This document shows, in pieces, positions 1-10,000 of a stretch of DNA of 21,496 bases. Positions within the stretch are counted from its first letter, which is position 1. Every line of letters begins with the position of its first letter. The stretch comes from Nephromyces sp. MM_2019 (lineage: Eukaryota; Apicomplexa; Aconoidasida; Nephromycida), in contig JADHZB010000069.1 in assembly GCA_015657535.1 (NCBI GenBank), positions 1 through 21,496 on the forward strand, read 5' to 3'. A program made the position numbers and the translations under genes. The notes under the pieces are model-generated. The model had not been told where the DNA came from and did no database searches. It was given only the letters and a program-made list of their open reading frames with translations.

Positions 1-1
1 C

Positions 2-142
2 GGTGTGGTCGATCAGAGAAAACTGCACCTTGTGATATATGCCTCTGTCACTAAACGTATCATTGCTAGACCTTATATCCATACTTTAGACCATACGAGT
101 TATATGAGTCCTTATCCTTGGTTCCAAAGACCGAATCCGTAG
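2..142 (+). CDS. 3' end of an unidentified gene (partial)
   Basis: A frame open from the left edge reads 46 codons and stops at TAG 140-142. It includes LHLVIYASVTKRIIARPYIH and ends SPYPWFQRPNP. The composition looks like coding sequence (mixed charge, Tyr, Pro and Trp, no low complexity), and the sequence turns AT-rich after the stop. I do not recognise the protein, and the upstream part lies outside the window. It could be a chance open frame, since it is short and lacks a visible start or splice site. If real, it converges on the minus-strand gene at 940-1721. Confidence 0.3.
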   Translation, partial: GVVDQRKLHLVIYASVTKRIIARPYIHTLDHTSYMSPYPWFQRPNP

Positions 143-939
143 AACGTGTACATGGAATGCTTCATCCTCATGCGCTGGCATATACCCTGCTGTCTCGGTT
201 CTCGGGTATATATAGGTTGTGATATCACCTGTATCCCTGTCATTTGTTTGGTATTTCTCCTATTTGTATACGCAAAATGTAGTACGAAACTGGACTTCGT
301 ATTCCCTTCGTTTCTCACTCCGAGATATGATAAAAACCTACTGTGCTCTTCATGTATATATTTCTATTTCGTCTTATTTGCATTCACTCCCCCTGCAACC
401 GGATATTCCTTCTCCTAGAGGCAATCTGCTTTCATTTGTTTTCCTAAATGGAGCTATAGCTCTCCAACTCACTCATTCTGTTGTTCTCTGACATCTGTGT
501 AGTCTTGGAATTTATGACTCCTTTAGGAGCTTTAATTGAATATTGTGATGAACGGTCATACTAAAAGTATTTGGTGCAATCTGACCGAATCATCTTTTCT
601 TAATTCTTTTGTAATGTTTTACTTTTAAGAGGTTTCTCAAAGCGATATTTAAAATATATTTATTGTAAAAAGAACGCTACTTTTTTGTCGCTTGTTTGTT
701 ACACTTTCTTGTATATGCTATTCTCTCATTCACATAGAAGAATCCTACGCTATTTAGGGACTTAGATCATCGAAGGGTATAAAAATGATCCATATACATT
801 GCGAAATATACTACTTAGCAGAGTCGTGATTGGCATATAGCGAGTCAGACCTTGTTCATGCATTAAATCCGTGGTTCAACATCGACTCCACTGGTCAGAA
901 ATTACTGCACAGGAGTCATCGTACTCTTTTTGTAGGAAA
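143..939. other. Non-coding stretch between convergent genes
   Basis: Overlapping short frames in the first 350 bases (for example 146-418 and 219-491 on plus) are Phe/Tyr/Leu-rich translations of T-rich DNA and do not look like genes. From about 490 to 830 the DNA is AT-rich with nothing recognisable. It probably holds the 3' untranslated regions of the two flanking convergent genes. Confidence 0.35.
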
Positions 940-1721
940 CTATATAGTTCTAGTAACTTGTACTGCTTCCTCCAACTTATTATCCTTGCGTAAGCCAGCG
1001 AAAACCATGCTCAAAGCAACGGGCATATACGTAGATGCCTGATGCAAACAAACACTGGCAATCCTTCTTTTAAATTGTGTGATTCAAGTTTTTGCTCGAT
1101 GGAAACAGCTCTACCGGTGCCTTTAATGCTAGCAGGTATAGCAAGAATTTATTTGCCAATATATTAAGCGCCTTTTACAAAGTAATTGCGCTTGAGGACA
1201 GCAGCTGCATAAAGTGCTGTAAATTTATTCTGAGGTTGCCCTTGCAAGTTCTCGCTCGTAGTATGGATGCAGCCTAATTAGTTTTGTGCTTCTTTCAAGA
1301 AAATTTTCATTGTTATAGGTAAAAACGCGAAAAATATTGGGTGCTTATAACAGGTTGCCATGAGTTTATACTTTGCAGCTAAATTATCTGAATTTTGCCC
1401 TAGCAACTTCCATTCAGCTTTGAGTATTCTTTACGAAGCTACAACGGAATAAAGATGTCGAATCTGCACAGTATAATAACTATCCAAGATGGCTCATAGC
1501 AACTTTCATATAATACAGCCGCCTTCTTCTTTACTCACTTTCGATGGTCGCAGATATATGATGAAATTATGAAAGCCCGTTGGAAAAGAAGACAATCACC
1601 AAGGAATATATTACTCCAATATTAAACCAATCTATGAAAAATCAAATTGTAGAAGGTTGACGCGCGCGTCACGTGCAGGTTTAGCGTCTTCCACAGTTGA
1701 ATCTATCCTGTCAGCCTCCAT
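940..1721 (-). CDS. Unidentified small multi-exon gene (hypothetical protein)
   Basis: Two internal exons fit each other well. Exon 1273-1179 follows an ...ACTAATTAG acceptor, encodes SENLQGQPQNKFTALYAAAV and ends before GTAAAA. Exon 1038-940 follows ...TTTGCATCAG, encodes MPVALSMVFAGLRKDNKLEE and stops at TAG 942-940. Both junctions are phase 0. A likely first exon starts at ATG 1721 (MEADRIDSTVEDAKPARDAR) with possible donors after 1673 (phase 1) or 1662 (phase 0). A piece near 1410-1330 (QNSDNLAAKYKLMAT) may be another exon but its borders are unclear. The protein would be small, soluble and largely helical. I do not recognise a family; helical-repeat proteins are possible. The exon set is inferred and may be incomplete. 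Confidence 0.4.
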
Positions 1722-2048
1722 AGAGTGCTGCAATATACCTGTGTCAGTGCTGCAGCATCACAAACAAATTGAATAAAATTGTAATGAATCTTGAGCACAA
1801 TATTTTTAATTGCCATAAGCTTTTCTATCTACTGATAATAAGTGCTCACATTCAAATCGTAACTTTAGTTGCTCATAATATTTCCTCTATGGTAGTGGAT
1901 GTGCCCCACCGCATTGCAACATGCTTGCATAATTAAACTTCGTATAAGCTGTTCAGATTCATCTCAATTTCACTGTCATAGATACAAGTATACTTGCATG
2001 AACATTTCGTGCGCCTGCTTTTTGCAGCTAGCGATGAGCGCTCCTACC
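1722..2048. other. Spacer between two minus-strand genes
   Basis: AT-rich spacer between the stop of the TRAP-like gene (2049) and the likely start of the next minus-strand gene (1721). It should hold the 3' untranslated region of the former and the promoter or 5' untranslated region of the latter. Short plus-strand frames here have no coding character. Confidence 0.3.
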
Positions 2049-4495
2049 TTAACTGCGTTTCAGGGATCTCAACTTCCACCAGTACTGTGAGCTTACAGCC
2101 AAACTACTCACCGCTATGGCGGCGATGGCAGCACCGGCAGCGTACACAGGCCACCTTGTCAGCTCGCTTTGACCCTTCTTTTTCGAAGTATCCTTATTGG
2201 GCAACACTTTTTTTGGTTTATTTTCTCTTTTTGTTATTTTTGACTTCGGTCCTTGCGAGCTGGCTGGAGAATTCGATGGTTTTTTTCCTTCTAACAACTC
2301 GGGATTATCCTTCCCAGCTCCATTTTCCTCTTGAGATTGACCTTCCACGGTATCTGAGACTTCGTCAGTATTATCTGCTGTCATAGGGTCCTGCGACTCC
2401 CTACCTATAATATCGTGCTTCGACCCCCCTGCTATAGACGCCTCACTATTGATAACCTGCTCCGTCTCACTGCCAGCGTCTGTGCTAACTGTGCTACTGG
2501 ACGTTATATCTGCAAAGGGGGCGTGCTTCGACCCCCCGTCTATAGACCCCTCACTATCGACAACCTGCTCCGTCTCACTGCCAGCGTCTGTGCTAACTGT
2601 CCTGCTGGACGTTATATCTGCAAAGGGGGATTCATGGACTTCACGGTTATTATTTTGCGCGTCTCCGTCTGCAACATATGTACACAGTGTTGTAACACCG
2701 TGAAATGAGCAACCGTGAGCTCCTTTGCAAATTTAGAAGCGATTATTATCTGGCGAAATAAATTTAGTAGGCTAGTTGAATTTTGAGAACTCCCCTATCC
2801 GGTTCAACTCTATCCATTGCTTCTATTTTATGCGAGTAAAGAGCTGATATTATATGCCATGTAAAATTCGCCTTTATGGGGGCTGGCAGAGTGCACCCTT
2901 AAATAAATCACGTGGATTACGGAGCGTTGCACGTTCTAATGCAAGAAATTAGGACCTCAGATGTTGGAAAAGCCATGAAAGATCAACACTATAAATAAGA
3001 TGATTATTTTCCTGGGACCATACTTTTTCTAAGCCTGCAATTAGTTGCTTTAATGCAGACATGTAATTGAAATTAGAAGAAATAACTATGACTGCCTGGG
3101 CTAATCCTAGAAGTTTTTTTAAGCTAATAGGGAACAAATATAAGCACGTATACTTTCCTTTTTTTTACAAATTAAGACTGCATGAGGAGCTGACAACGGT
3201 TATGAATCTCTCATTACTCTCAATTTCTATCCGTAGCACTCTCAAGGCCCATTTGACATGTATCTGCGTAGCATGCTGCGACAGTCCAAGCATGACGACG
3301 AAACAAAAAGTTTAAACTTGAAATCAGCAAAAATTCATCACGCATTGCAGTATCACTTTGTAGGCTATCGGCATGACGCAATCTCATGAAACTGTACTTG
3401 CTCGTAGTTTCAAAATTCCACGGCGTGATTGTGCAGCTTACCGTTATTTGATTACTAGGTGAAGTGCAAAAAAAATTGCTAATTTTCTGCGTGAGAGCAT
3501 TGTAAGCAATATTGGCAGTGAAACTATTTGGACAATCCTTCATTAATGCGCAGCTAGCAATAATCATTTTAGAAATCTTCCTATGTCTCCTGGATGCATT
3601 TCCGAGGATGACAGAAACTCGTTTTAATTGGCCCTGTAGCGCAGTTATGCGCGCCCAGCTACTGGTGAACCTATCCGAAATTTGTGCTTCTACCGTGAAG
3701 ACAAGCAAGCCCACATCTCGTTGGTGAGACATGATTTCGTAGTTTTGCAAGTGCGACTATGTTCAGTTTGGCAATTTGACCTAATAGGCCCACAGCAGCG
3801 AAGTTTCCAACATATTCCCTGAATTCTAATAGATTGGATGTGACAACGAAATATCTGTCTTCAGGTGAGTAAGAATTATATGATAGTACATTTACGTATA
3901 TAGTGGAGTGTTTCTGTATCAACTTTTCCATCAGGCTCAACATGATGTCTTTTGCCTTCTCTAAAAAGATATAATTACTTCTAGTATATGTAGGAAGAAC
4001 ACCCAAAATAATAACAAGTCCATATTCTTCTTTGCATTCTTGCTCCGTATTAGTAAACGCTACGAAATTATGATTGCTTGAGCGAGTTCTTCGAATTCTA
4101 GATTTTCTGTTTTGATTAAGCGTATGGCCGGGAAATTTGGTCCACATAGGCAGTTGTACGTCTTCTCCATGCTGCTCACCTTGCATGCCTTCATGAACTG
4201 CCAGTGGCTTTAATTGTATAGTTTGCGTTTGTAGTTCTGCAAAAAAAACCGGCCAAAATAAACGGCTATAACTTGTTAAACAAAAATTTTCTGTTTTTCA
4301 TAATTCCTTCGAGCTTAGCGTAACATTTACAATTCTAAGTTACGTTAATGATAAAATCCCGCTCCACTGATGTTTTAATCTTTTAAAGGGCAATAAACTT
4401 AGAGATAGTAGAGTGCGATAATTTTTTATAGTAAAGTGATCCGGCGTTAATACGAGCAAAATTCCATTGAGATATATGCTTGTAGTCCACCTCAT
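2049..4495 (-). CDS. TRAP-like membrane protein with a degenerate vWA domain
   Basis: Multi-exon gene, partly inferred. Exon 4236-3781 follows a TTTTTTTTGCAG acceptor and encodes a basic spacer and the first half of a vWA-like fold: strand YGLVIILG, helix EKAKDIMLSLMEKL, strand IYVNVLSYNS, strand DRYFVVTSNL. A 91-nt intron (3780-3690) or a frameshift leads to 3689-3442, with strand KRVSVILGNAS. A GTAAGC donor leads to about 3095, with AVIVISSNFNYMSALKQLIA, like the last strand and helix of a vWA domain. The last exon, 2668-2049, follows TATGTTGCAG. It has two 36-residue repeats (PFADITSS.TVSTDAGSETE...), a charged Pro/Lys/Glu linker, a helix (WPVYAAGAAIAAIAVSSLAV) and a tail ending YWWKLRSLKRS. 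The metal-binding vWA residues are missing. Exon 1 is tentative at 4495-4399 (MRWTTSIYLNGILLVLTP, signal-like). The exit from the exon at 3095 is unsettled. Likely secreted to micronemes or the surface, by analogy with TRAP/MIC2. A decaying pseudogene is the main alternative. Confidence 0.7.
2415..2630 (-). repeat. Two tandem 108-bp coding repeats
   Basis: Bases 2415-2522 and 2523-2630 are near-identical 108-bp units differing at a handful of positions. Both stay in frame in the TRAP-like gene and encode 36 residues each, rich in Ser, Thr, Asp, Glu and Gly. The differences include Arg/Ser, Val-Asp/Ile-Asn and Asp/Ala changes, so most but not all are conservative. The repeats lie between the vWA-like region and the charged linker, in the stalk of the predicted protein. 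Confidence 0.95.
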
Positions 4496-4499
4496 TAAT

Positions 4500-5790
4500 G
4501 TCTTACTTGATGTATTTAAACGAAATATTTAACATTCTTCAGTTGTTCTTTCTATAATGCATAGCTGGGAACCATAAGCTCAGAATTTAATTAAAACGAT
4601 AGCTGAAACAAAAGTTAATTTAATAGAATTATAAAGGCAGTAATAGTCGTACGGAATTAAATATACAAATAATTTTCCCCATATCTTCACGGCCTCGAAT
4701 ACTTTAAAAGTTGTGTGTCCAATGTAATACTCCCCTTATAACCCAAACAATGATTTTACCTGCTGCATGTCTTATGAGAATTATCTAATAAATTTGAGTT
4801 ATTTCAATGCAAATCATTAGCTGCGCAATTTTCATTATAGCTGACAAAAAATAATCTGGGAAAAATTAGCTAGTAGTGCACTAGCATTCCACAAGTCTTG
4901 GAGCAGTCACTTATTACTGCCTCGACCGCTTTCAGCTGCTTGGGTAAGAAATTATTACCTCCTTCAATATTCTGTGATAAAGGAAAAAGTTCCGGAAAAG
5001 ATTTTACAATTAAAGCGTTCCTTTTGCTGTAATTACTATGTAGTTGTTAACTTGCTTTCTCAATGCTACAAATTCATATACAAATAGGATCCCGGGAACA
5101 AGTGATTCCACAGCGTGCTCAGGACGTCATGGCAAGCATATTGCTCCAAAATCTTATGGGCTACGCTAGAACGCCTACTTTTAAGAAAATTGACTCCCAT
5201 GGCGAGGATGTCACTGCGAAAAAAAATACTCTTTTTGCGCATGCATATAGGTAAAGCACTACCTGGCTTTCGTCGAATAGCAGCACCTTGTGCTGCATTT
5301 CTGTCCTTCTGTTCATACACAATATCGTTGTATTCAACTGCGTAAAGAATAATGAATTCATTGATACCAAGATATTAAGGCAATCAGGGGCTTTTGAATT
5401 TATTTTAAAGTTATGGGCATAAAACTGCAATTTTGCCTCACAATAGTTGCAACAACGCAATCTTAAATTAAGCAAGTGGGCTTTTTTGAGTCAATTCTTT
5501 TCACGTAATTTTGGTTGCAGTATGCATAGAAACGCGTAGTAGTTTTCACCCATTTCGTATCAGGCTTCTGTTGTGAAAAGCATTGCTTTTTTCTGCCTTG
5601 AACATGTAAAAGCATATTTCGTATTTTTTCGTTGACGCCTCGCCCTACCATATATACTCGAAAGACTTAATTCTTTATCATTTAGGTGAGTAGAAGCAAT
5701 ACAAATAAGAGTTACTTTAATGTACATGTTTATCCGATAATTTCTTCTTAGTTACTTCATTTTCTTGTTGCTGCTTCATGGGTGCGCAAT
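4500..5790. other. Intergenic or 5' region of the TRAP-like gene
   Basis: AT-rich DNA upstream of the tentative first exon of the minus-strand TRAP-like gene. Open frames at 5063-5475 on both strands overlap one another, have no convincing splice borders and match no family I recognise. It probably contains the TRAP-like gene's promoter and perhaps an untranslated exon. Confidence 0.3.
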
Positions 5791-5794
5791 TGCC

Positions 5795-6031
5795 ATGGAG
5801 TCCTCTGTCATCAGTATACGAACCAGTTACTCGAATGGAATAAACTGCAGGGAGCGTAGGTCAGTAAACTGGGTGGGGTGTTGCCAGCCAAATATTCGGT
5901 GACACTCCGCACTTTCAGCGATTCCAAGTGAGTGCCCAGGGATTGGAAATTCGTGTTGTCGCGGGAAAGCAATCGGCAGCATGTCCTATTGAGATTCATT
6001 GGAGACTTTGCTAAGCTTGCTTCCTATGGCT
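5795..6031 (+). other. Ambiguous open patch, possible short gene
   Basis: An ATG in good context (GCCATGG, 5795) opens 35 codons starting MESSVISIRTSYSNGINCRE. About 85 bases further on, after a pyrimidine-rich CACTTTCAG, all three plus frames stay open for 20-30 codons (for example GLEIRVVAGKQSAACPIEIH and DWKFVLSRESNRQHVLLRF). The minus strand is open for 62 codons over the same bases (5999-5811). Local GC is higher than around it, which lengthens chance frames. I cannot say which frame, if any, is translated. Confidence 0.2.
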
Positions 6032-7018
6032 GAAAGCACTTGTAGGTCGCAGGATCACCAATAAGTCATACCAGGAGTGCACCATTTACATGTATTGATA
6101 CATTTCAAGAAGGCCTTAAGTACGGGGCTTGTTTTCCTAGCACGTTGATCAAGAGGCTCGGGATTACTAGGCCGGTAAATTGATTAGCTATTCAGGAGTC
6201 AAATTTCTAGTTGTGCATTAACGTGGCTTAGTACGCAATTGCAAGCAATGCCATATTTTGGCGTGTGAACTATAGCAATTAAACACTTTCTTAGATTAGC
6301 GCACATGACTTCAGTACCTTCATTTTTCTTGGTATCCCCTAAAGAAAAGACTATTATCGTACTGCGCGTAACGCGTTGGGCTTCATACGCACTATAATTC
6401 ACTTTTTTCATGTATTGTTTGAGATGGTGCAAACCATTTTCGGCCCATGTCCACCATCCTGGAACTCTGCTAGTGTGCCCTGCATTATACTACTGCAGCA
6501 ACTGACGAATTCTTCAGTTTTTTCATCATTTCCTAGTTGTATATAACACATGCAATTTCAACATAAGTATGTCGTTCGTACATGACTTGCATAAACAATT
6601 ATGATCGTGGAATGGTGGAGTGGCGTGGATATACATCCATTCATAAGACAAAATTGGCAAGCAGATACGCCGCATAACTGATAATCAAAAGATAGCGCAG
6701 TCTGAAACCAAACCAACCAAGCGAACCAATCTCAAGGCAATCCAGCATATCTTTTCAAAGAAAATACAAGATAAATATGAATCGAAATATATAGGCTACC
6801 GCAAAAGATAGCTGCCCTAAGATAATACTTTTTGCATAATCATAGCTATCACTATATACTCATATCAAAAGCAAAAGCCGAATAGAAAATTGTATGGCTC
6901 CGTTAACGCATTTTATTACAGAAAAGCACAGAAGAAAGCATGGAACTGCAAAAATATGTATTGATGCAGGGTAACCGCATTTTTTAATCATCCTAAATCA
7001 GAGTTGATTACATCGCAT
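6032..7018. other. Downstream region of DHODH, no gene seen
   Basis: No convincing coding sequence on either strand. It starts as the tail of the ambiguous patch and ends at the DHODH stop codon, so it should hold the DHODH 3' untranslated region and polyadenylation site on the minus strand. A 77-codon minus frame at 6432-6199 has no splice context or recognisable motif. Confidence 0.35.
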
Positions 7019-10000
7019 CTAAGAAAATGAAGGTGCTTTAACTTTCTTAGGCTTGCTTGTTCTGTGATTTACTCCCACTGCATCAGATATTGAAGTGTAG
7101 CCTGAAGCACATAAAAATCGTGAAAAAAAATCAGCGTATGCACAGGGCATCACCACGAGTAACTGACTTGTAATATTTATAAGATAAATTAAAATACTCC
7201 ACAATAATGCTAAAAAACATTATAAACCTATATGGTCAATATTCGAATCACGCTCAAAATCTGGGCTTAAATAAAATAAAAATTTGAAAGATTTGTTGAT
7301 CTGTCAGTTATTTATCACCAGCTCAAAATAACTCGCCTTTTTTATAGAGCAGGTAAGAAAGCTCATCCTTAACCCTATGGGCTACCACAGGTCCTTCATA
7401 AATCTGAAGCATGCAAAGTGGGTGACAAAATGAGTAGAATACATACGAACACCAATTGGGTACCCAAGTCCGTGTACCCAATTATCAAAATTCGTATTCA
7501 GAGCATCTCACCATTCCTGTGTAAATCTGAACAAGAGTAGCGCCAGCTTCAATCTTCTCCAAAGCATCCATACCACTAAAGATACCACCAACCTAGATAA
7601 ACGTGCTTAGGCATTCAGCATTAATAATAGTGAAGACTACGATGAAGCTTTCAGCTGAACTACTCATATACATAAAATTACTCACAAAATTGAAAGCTGA
7701 TAGAATTGAGTCTTAGCTACTCTGTAGAAATATTAATACGAAGGAGCTAAACTTAAACGAAGGTAAAATAAAGGCTAACATAAACAGCATCAATTGAATT
7801 TCAAAGAATAGTAACTAAGCCAATAGAAGACAGACAGTTTAACCCGCAACAGTATTATCTAACCCTCTATCACAGTTTATTTCATCAAGAAATTAAAACG
7901 GCTGGAAACTAAATGAGTTTTCGCCAAGGAATACAATAATGCTAGCAAAACAGATACACCATTAATACGATATAACCTATAGGCGGAAATAGAGATCATG
8001 CAACTTGTGCCTTGCATACGAGGCATATGTATACTAAAAACGACTATAGTTCTCACAGAAAAAAGCAACAACAGTGGGTAGCCCCATACTGTACAAGCGA
8101 GGGTCCAAGGAATGACTTTTCATTTCCTTCTTCATTTCATCTATACGGCTATTGCCCCTATTCATTTTTTTTTCCTGCTTCCAGTGCCAGTAATCCTCTA
8201 GATACCAGCAGCATGAGAACACACGTTCAAGCGCGGGGAATTCCATAAACAACTCAGGGAGGAATATTGCAAGGGCGTACGTTATAGTGAGTATAGGGAA
8301 GAATTCATCCAAATACTTAGAAAACCAAAGATGGAGGGCACTTAGAACGAGTCGAGGTGGGATATTACCTCGCTCATGCCTTACAGTCTTGAAAAAAGTA
8401 GACTTACTGCAATTATCGGAATATCACCCTTCATCATTTTATACGCTTGGGATACCTTTTCTGTTGATAAGTCTTTCAGCGGAGCACCACTCAGGCCACC
8501 AATCTCCACTGAGTGAGCAGATTTTAAATCACAAGGTCTTGAAACCTGCAATACAGTCATAAGCAAATGACGCATCCACATAGGCTTAAATTACTTTAAC
8601 GAATGAAAGCACGCAAGAAGTATTCGCATACATGAAAAGGCGCGAACTTGGACGAAAAAAGCCATCATCAAAACAATTTCATGAGGTTTGGTGAGCCATA
8701 ACTCCGAGTTTCGGCAGAACGCGTGAGGAAAAGAGCTACAAAGGTAAAGGGGAAGGTAAGGAGGGACAGTGGGAGAGAAAATATAAATCAGAGTAGCAGC
8801 ATATCCTCATATTAGCGAGAAAATAATTAAGATTTTAAAAGCCAAGCAAATGGGATGTTGAAAAAAAATAAAGTTGGCGACTAAAAATTTTTCTAGATTT
8901 GGAGAAAATAGGAATTCACGGACTACACCAATGGCACCAGAAAGAAGAAAACGCAAAATGTAAAAATTTTAGAAAGTTACAGTAGTCGATAAAAGAAAGA
9001 ATAGAATGCACATGCAGACTTCGCGCAAAAAAAATTTTAGTAGCCTATTATAATAAAAACTGCGTATACCGTCGTGTTAGATACAATCAGCCCATCAATA
9101 CTCGTTTCCAAGGCCTGAAGGAATAAAAAAAGTAAAGAGCTTTGAAGGGGTGGAGGATATATATAAATGATTGTCAACTAGTGTATTAACTGAAAAGGAG
9201 ATCACTCATATGCAATTAAAATTGACAATCGTTCACGAAGAGCAACAGGGTAAAAGCAAATCCAACACATACCACCTCAGCGATATCTTTAAGCTCACTC
9301 TCGGAAACATCAGGCTGTAAGCAATGAGGGGCATAAAAGGCCGTAAATTCAGAGAATAAACCAGAATATACCCAGCTAGTGCATAAGCTTAAGGAAGCGC
9401 ACTCGCAAATTTAATAATTTGTACCATATACATCACTAAATTAAATAACCGAAGATAGCGGTCCGCAAGAATCGCATGTGCTATCCTGATAAACGTATCT
9501 TCGTAGACAACTACACTCGCCGCACGCGAAAAAAGCAAAAACCTCAAATACAAACAAACCGAATACACATAATCGGCATAAAAAAATTAGAACTTAACCG
9601 CAATCTTAACAAAAAGCAAAGGGCGCTTCTTTGTTTTCGTCATAAAGTCTTCTTCATTGAGTGACATAAGTGATCCCTTATCTGGCTGTGTCGATAATTT
9701 TGCAGTGGTTGGCGCCTGCATTTCTCTTAAAGTGTCCTGAGCTATCATAATTACTTCCTTTAAAGCGCTCCTAAAAGATGCGGTCAACAGAGGCATAACA
9801 GTCTTTAAATAGGCGCTAACCTCTATATAGACCTGGGCACAAAAATAATTGTCCCCAGTACAAAATTCAAACAGGAAAAATCAGCGTAAGCAAATGAACA
9901 TGCAAATTAGCACCTTCTTTGCAGTTCCCGGAGGTTTGGTGTGTTAGGACTGCTAACATTAATAGTGATATAGTCAGCATAAGGTGCCAGTTCACGGATG

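Noticed and set aside
2415..2708. Plus-strand frames over the 108-bp repeats (97 and 84 codons)
   Set aside because: The minus frame continues into the linker, membrane helix and tail; the plus frames are antisense copies of the repeat.
7242..7260. Possible tRNA B-box-like sequence (attcgaatc)
   Set aside because: No matching A box or cloverleaf around it, and it lies in the last DHODH intron.
7322..7403. DHODH ending GELF at TGA without the last intron
   Set aside because: It would lose the conserved GY...DAVG C-terminus, which lies in phase at 7101-7019.
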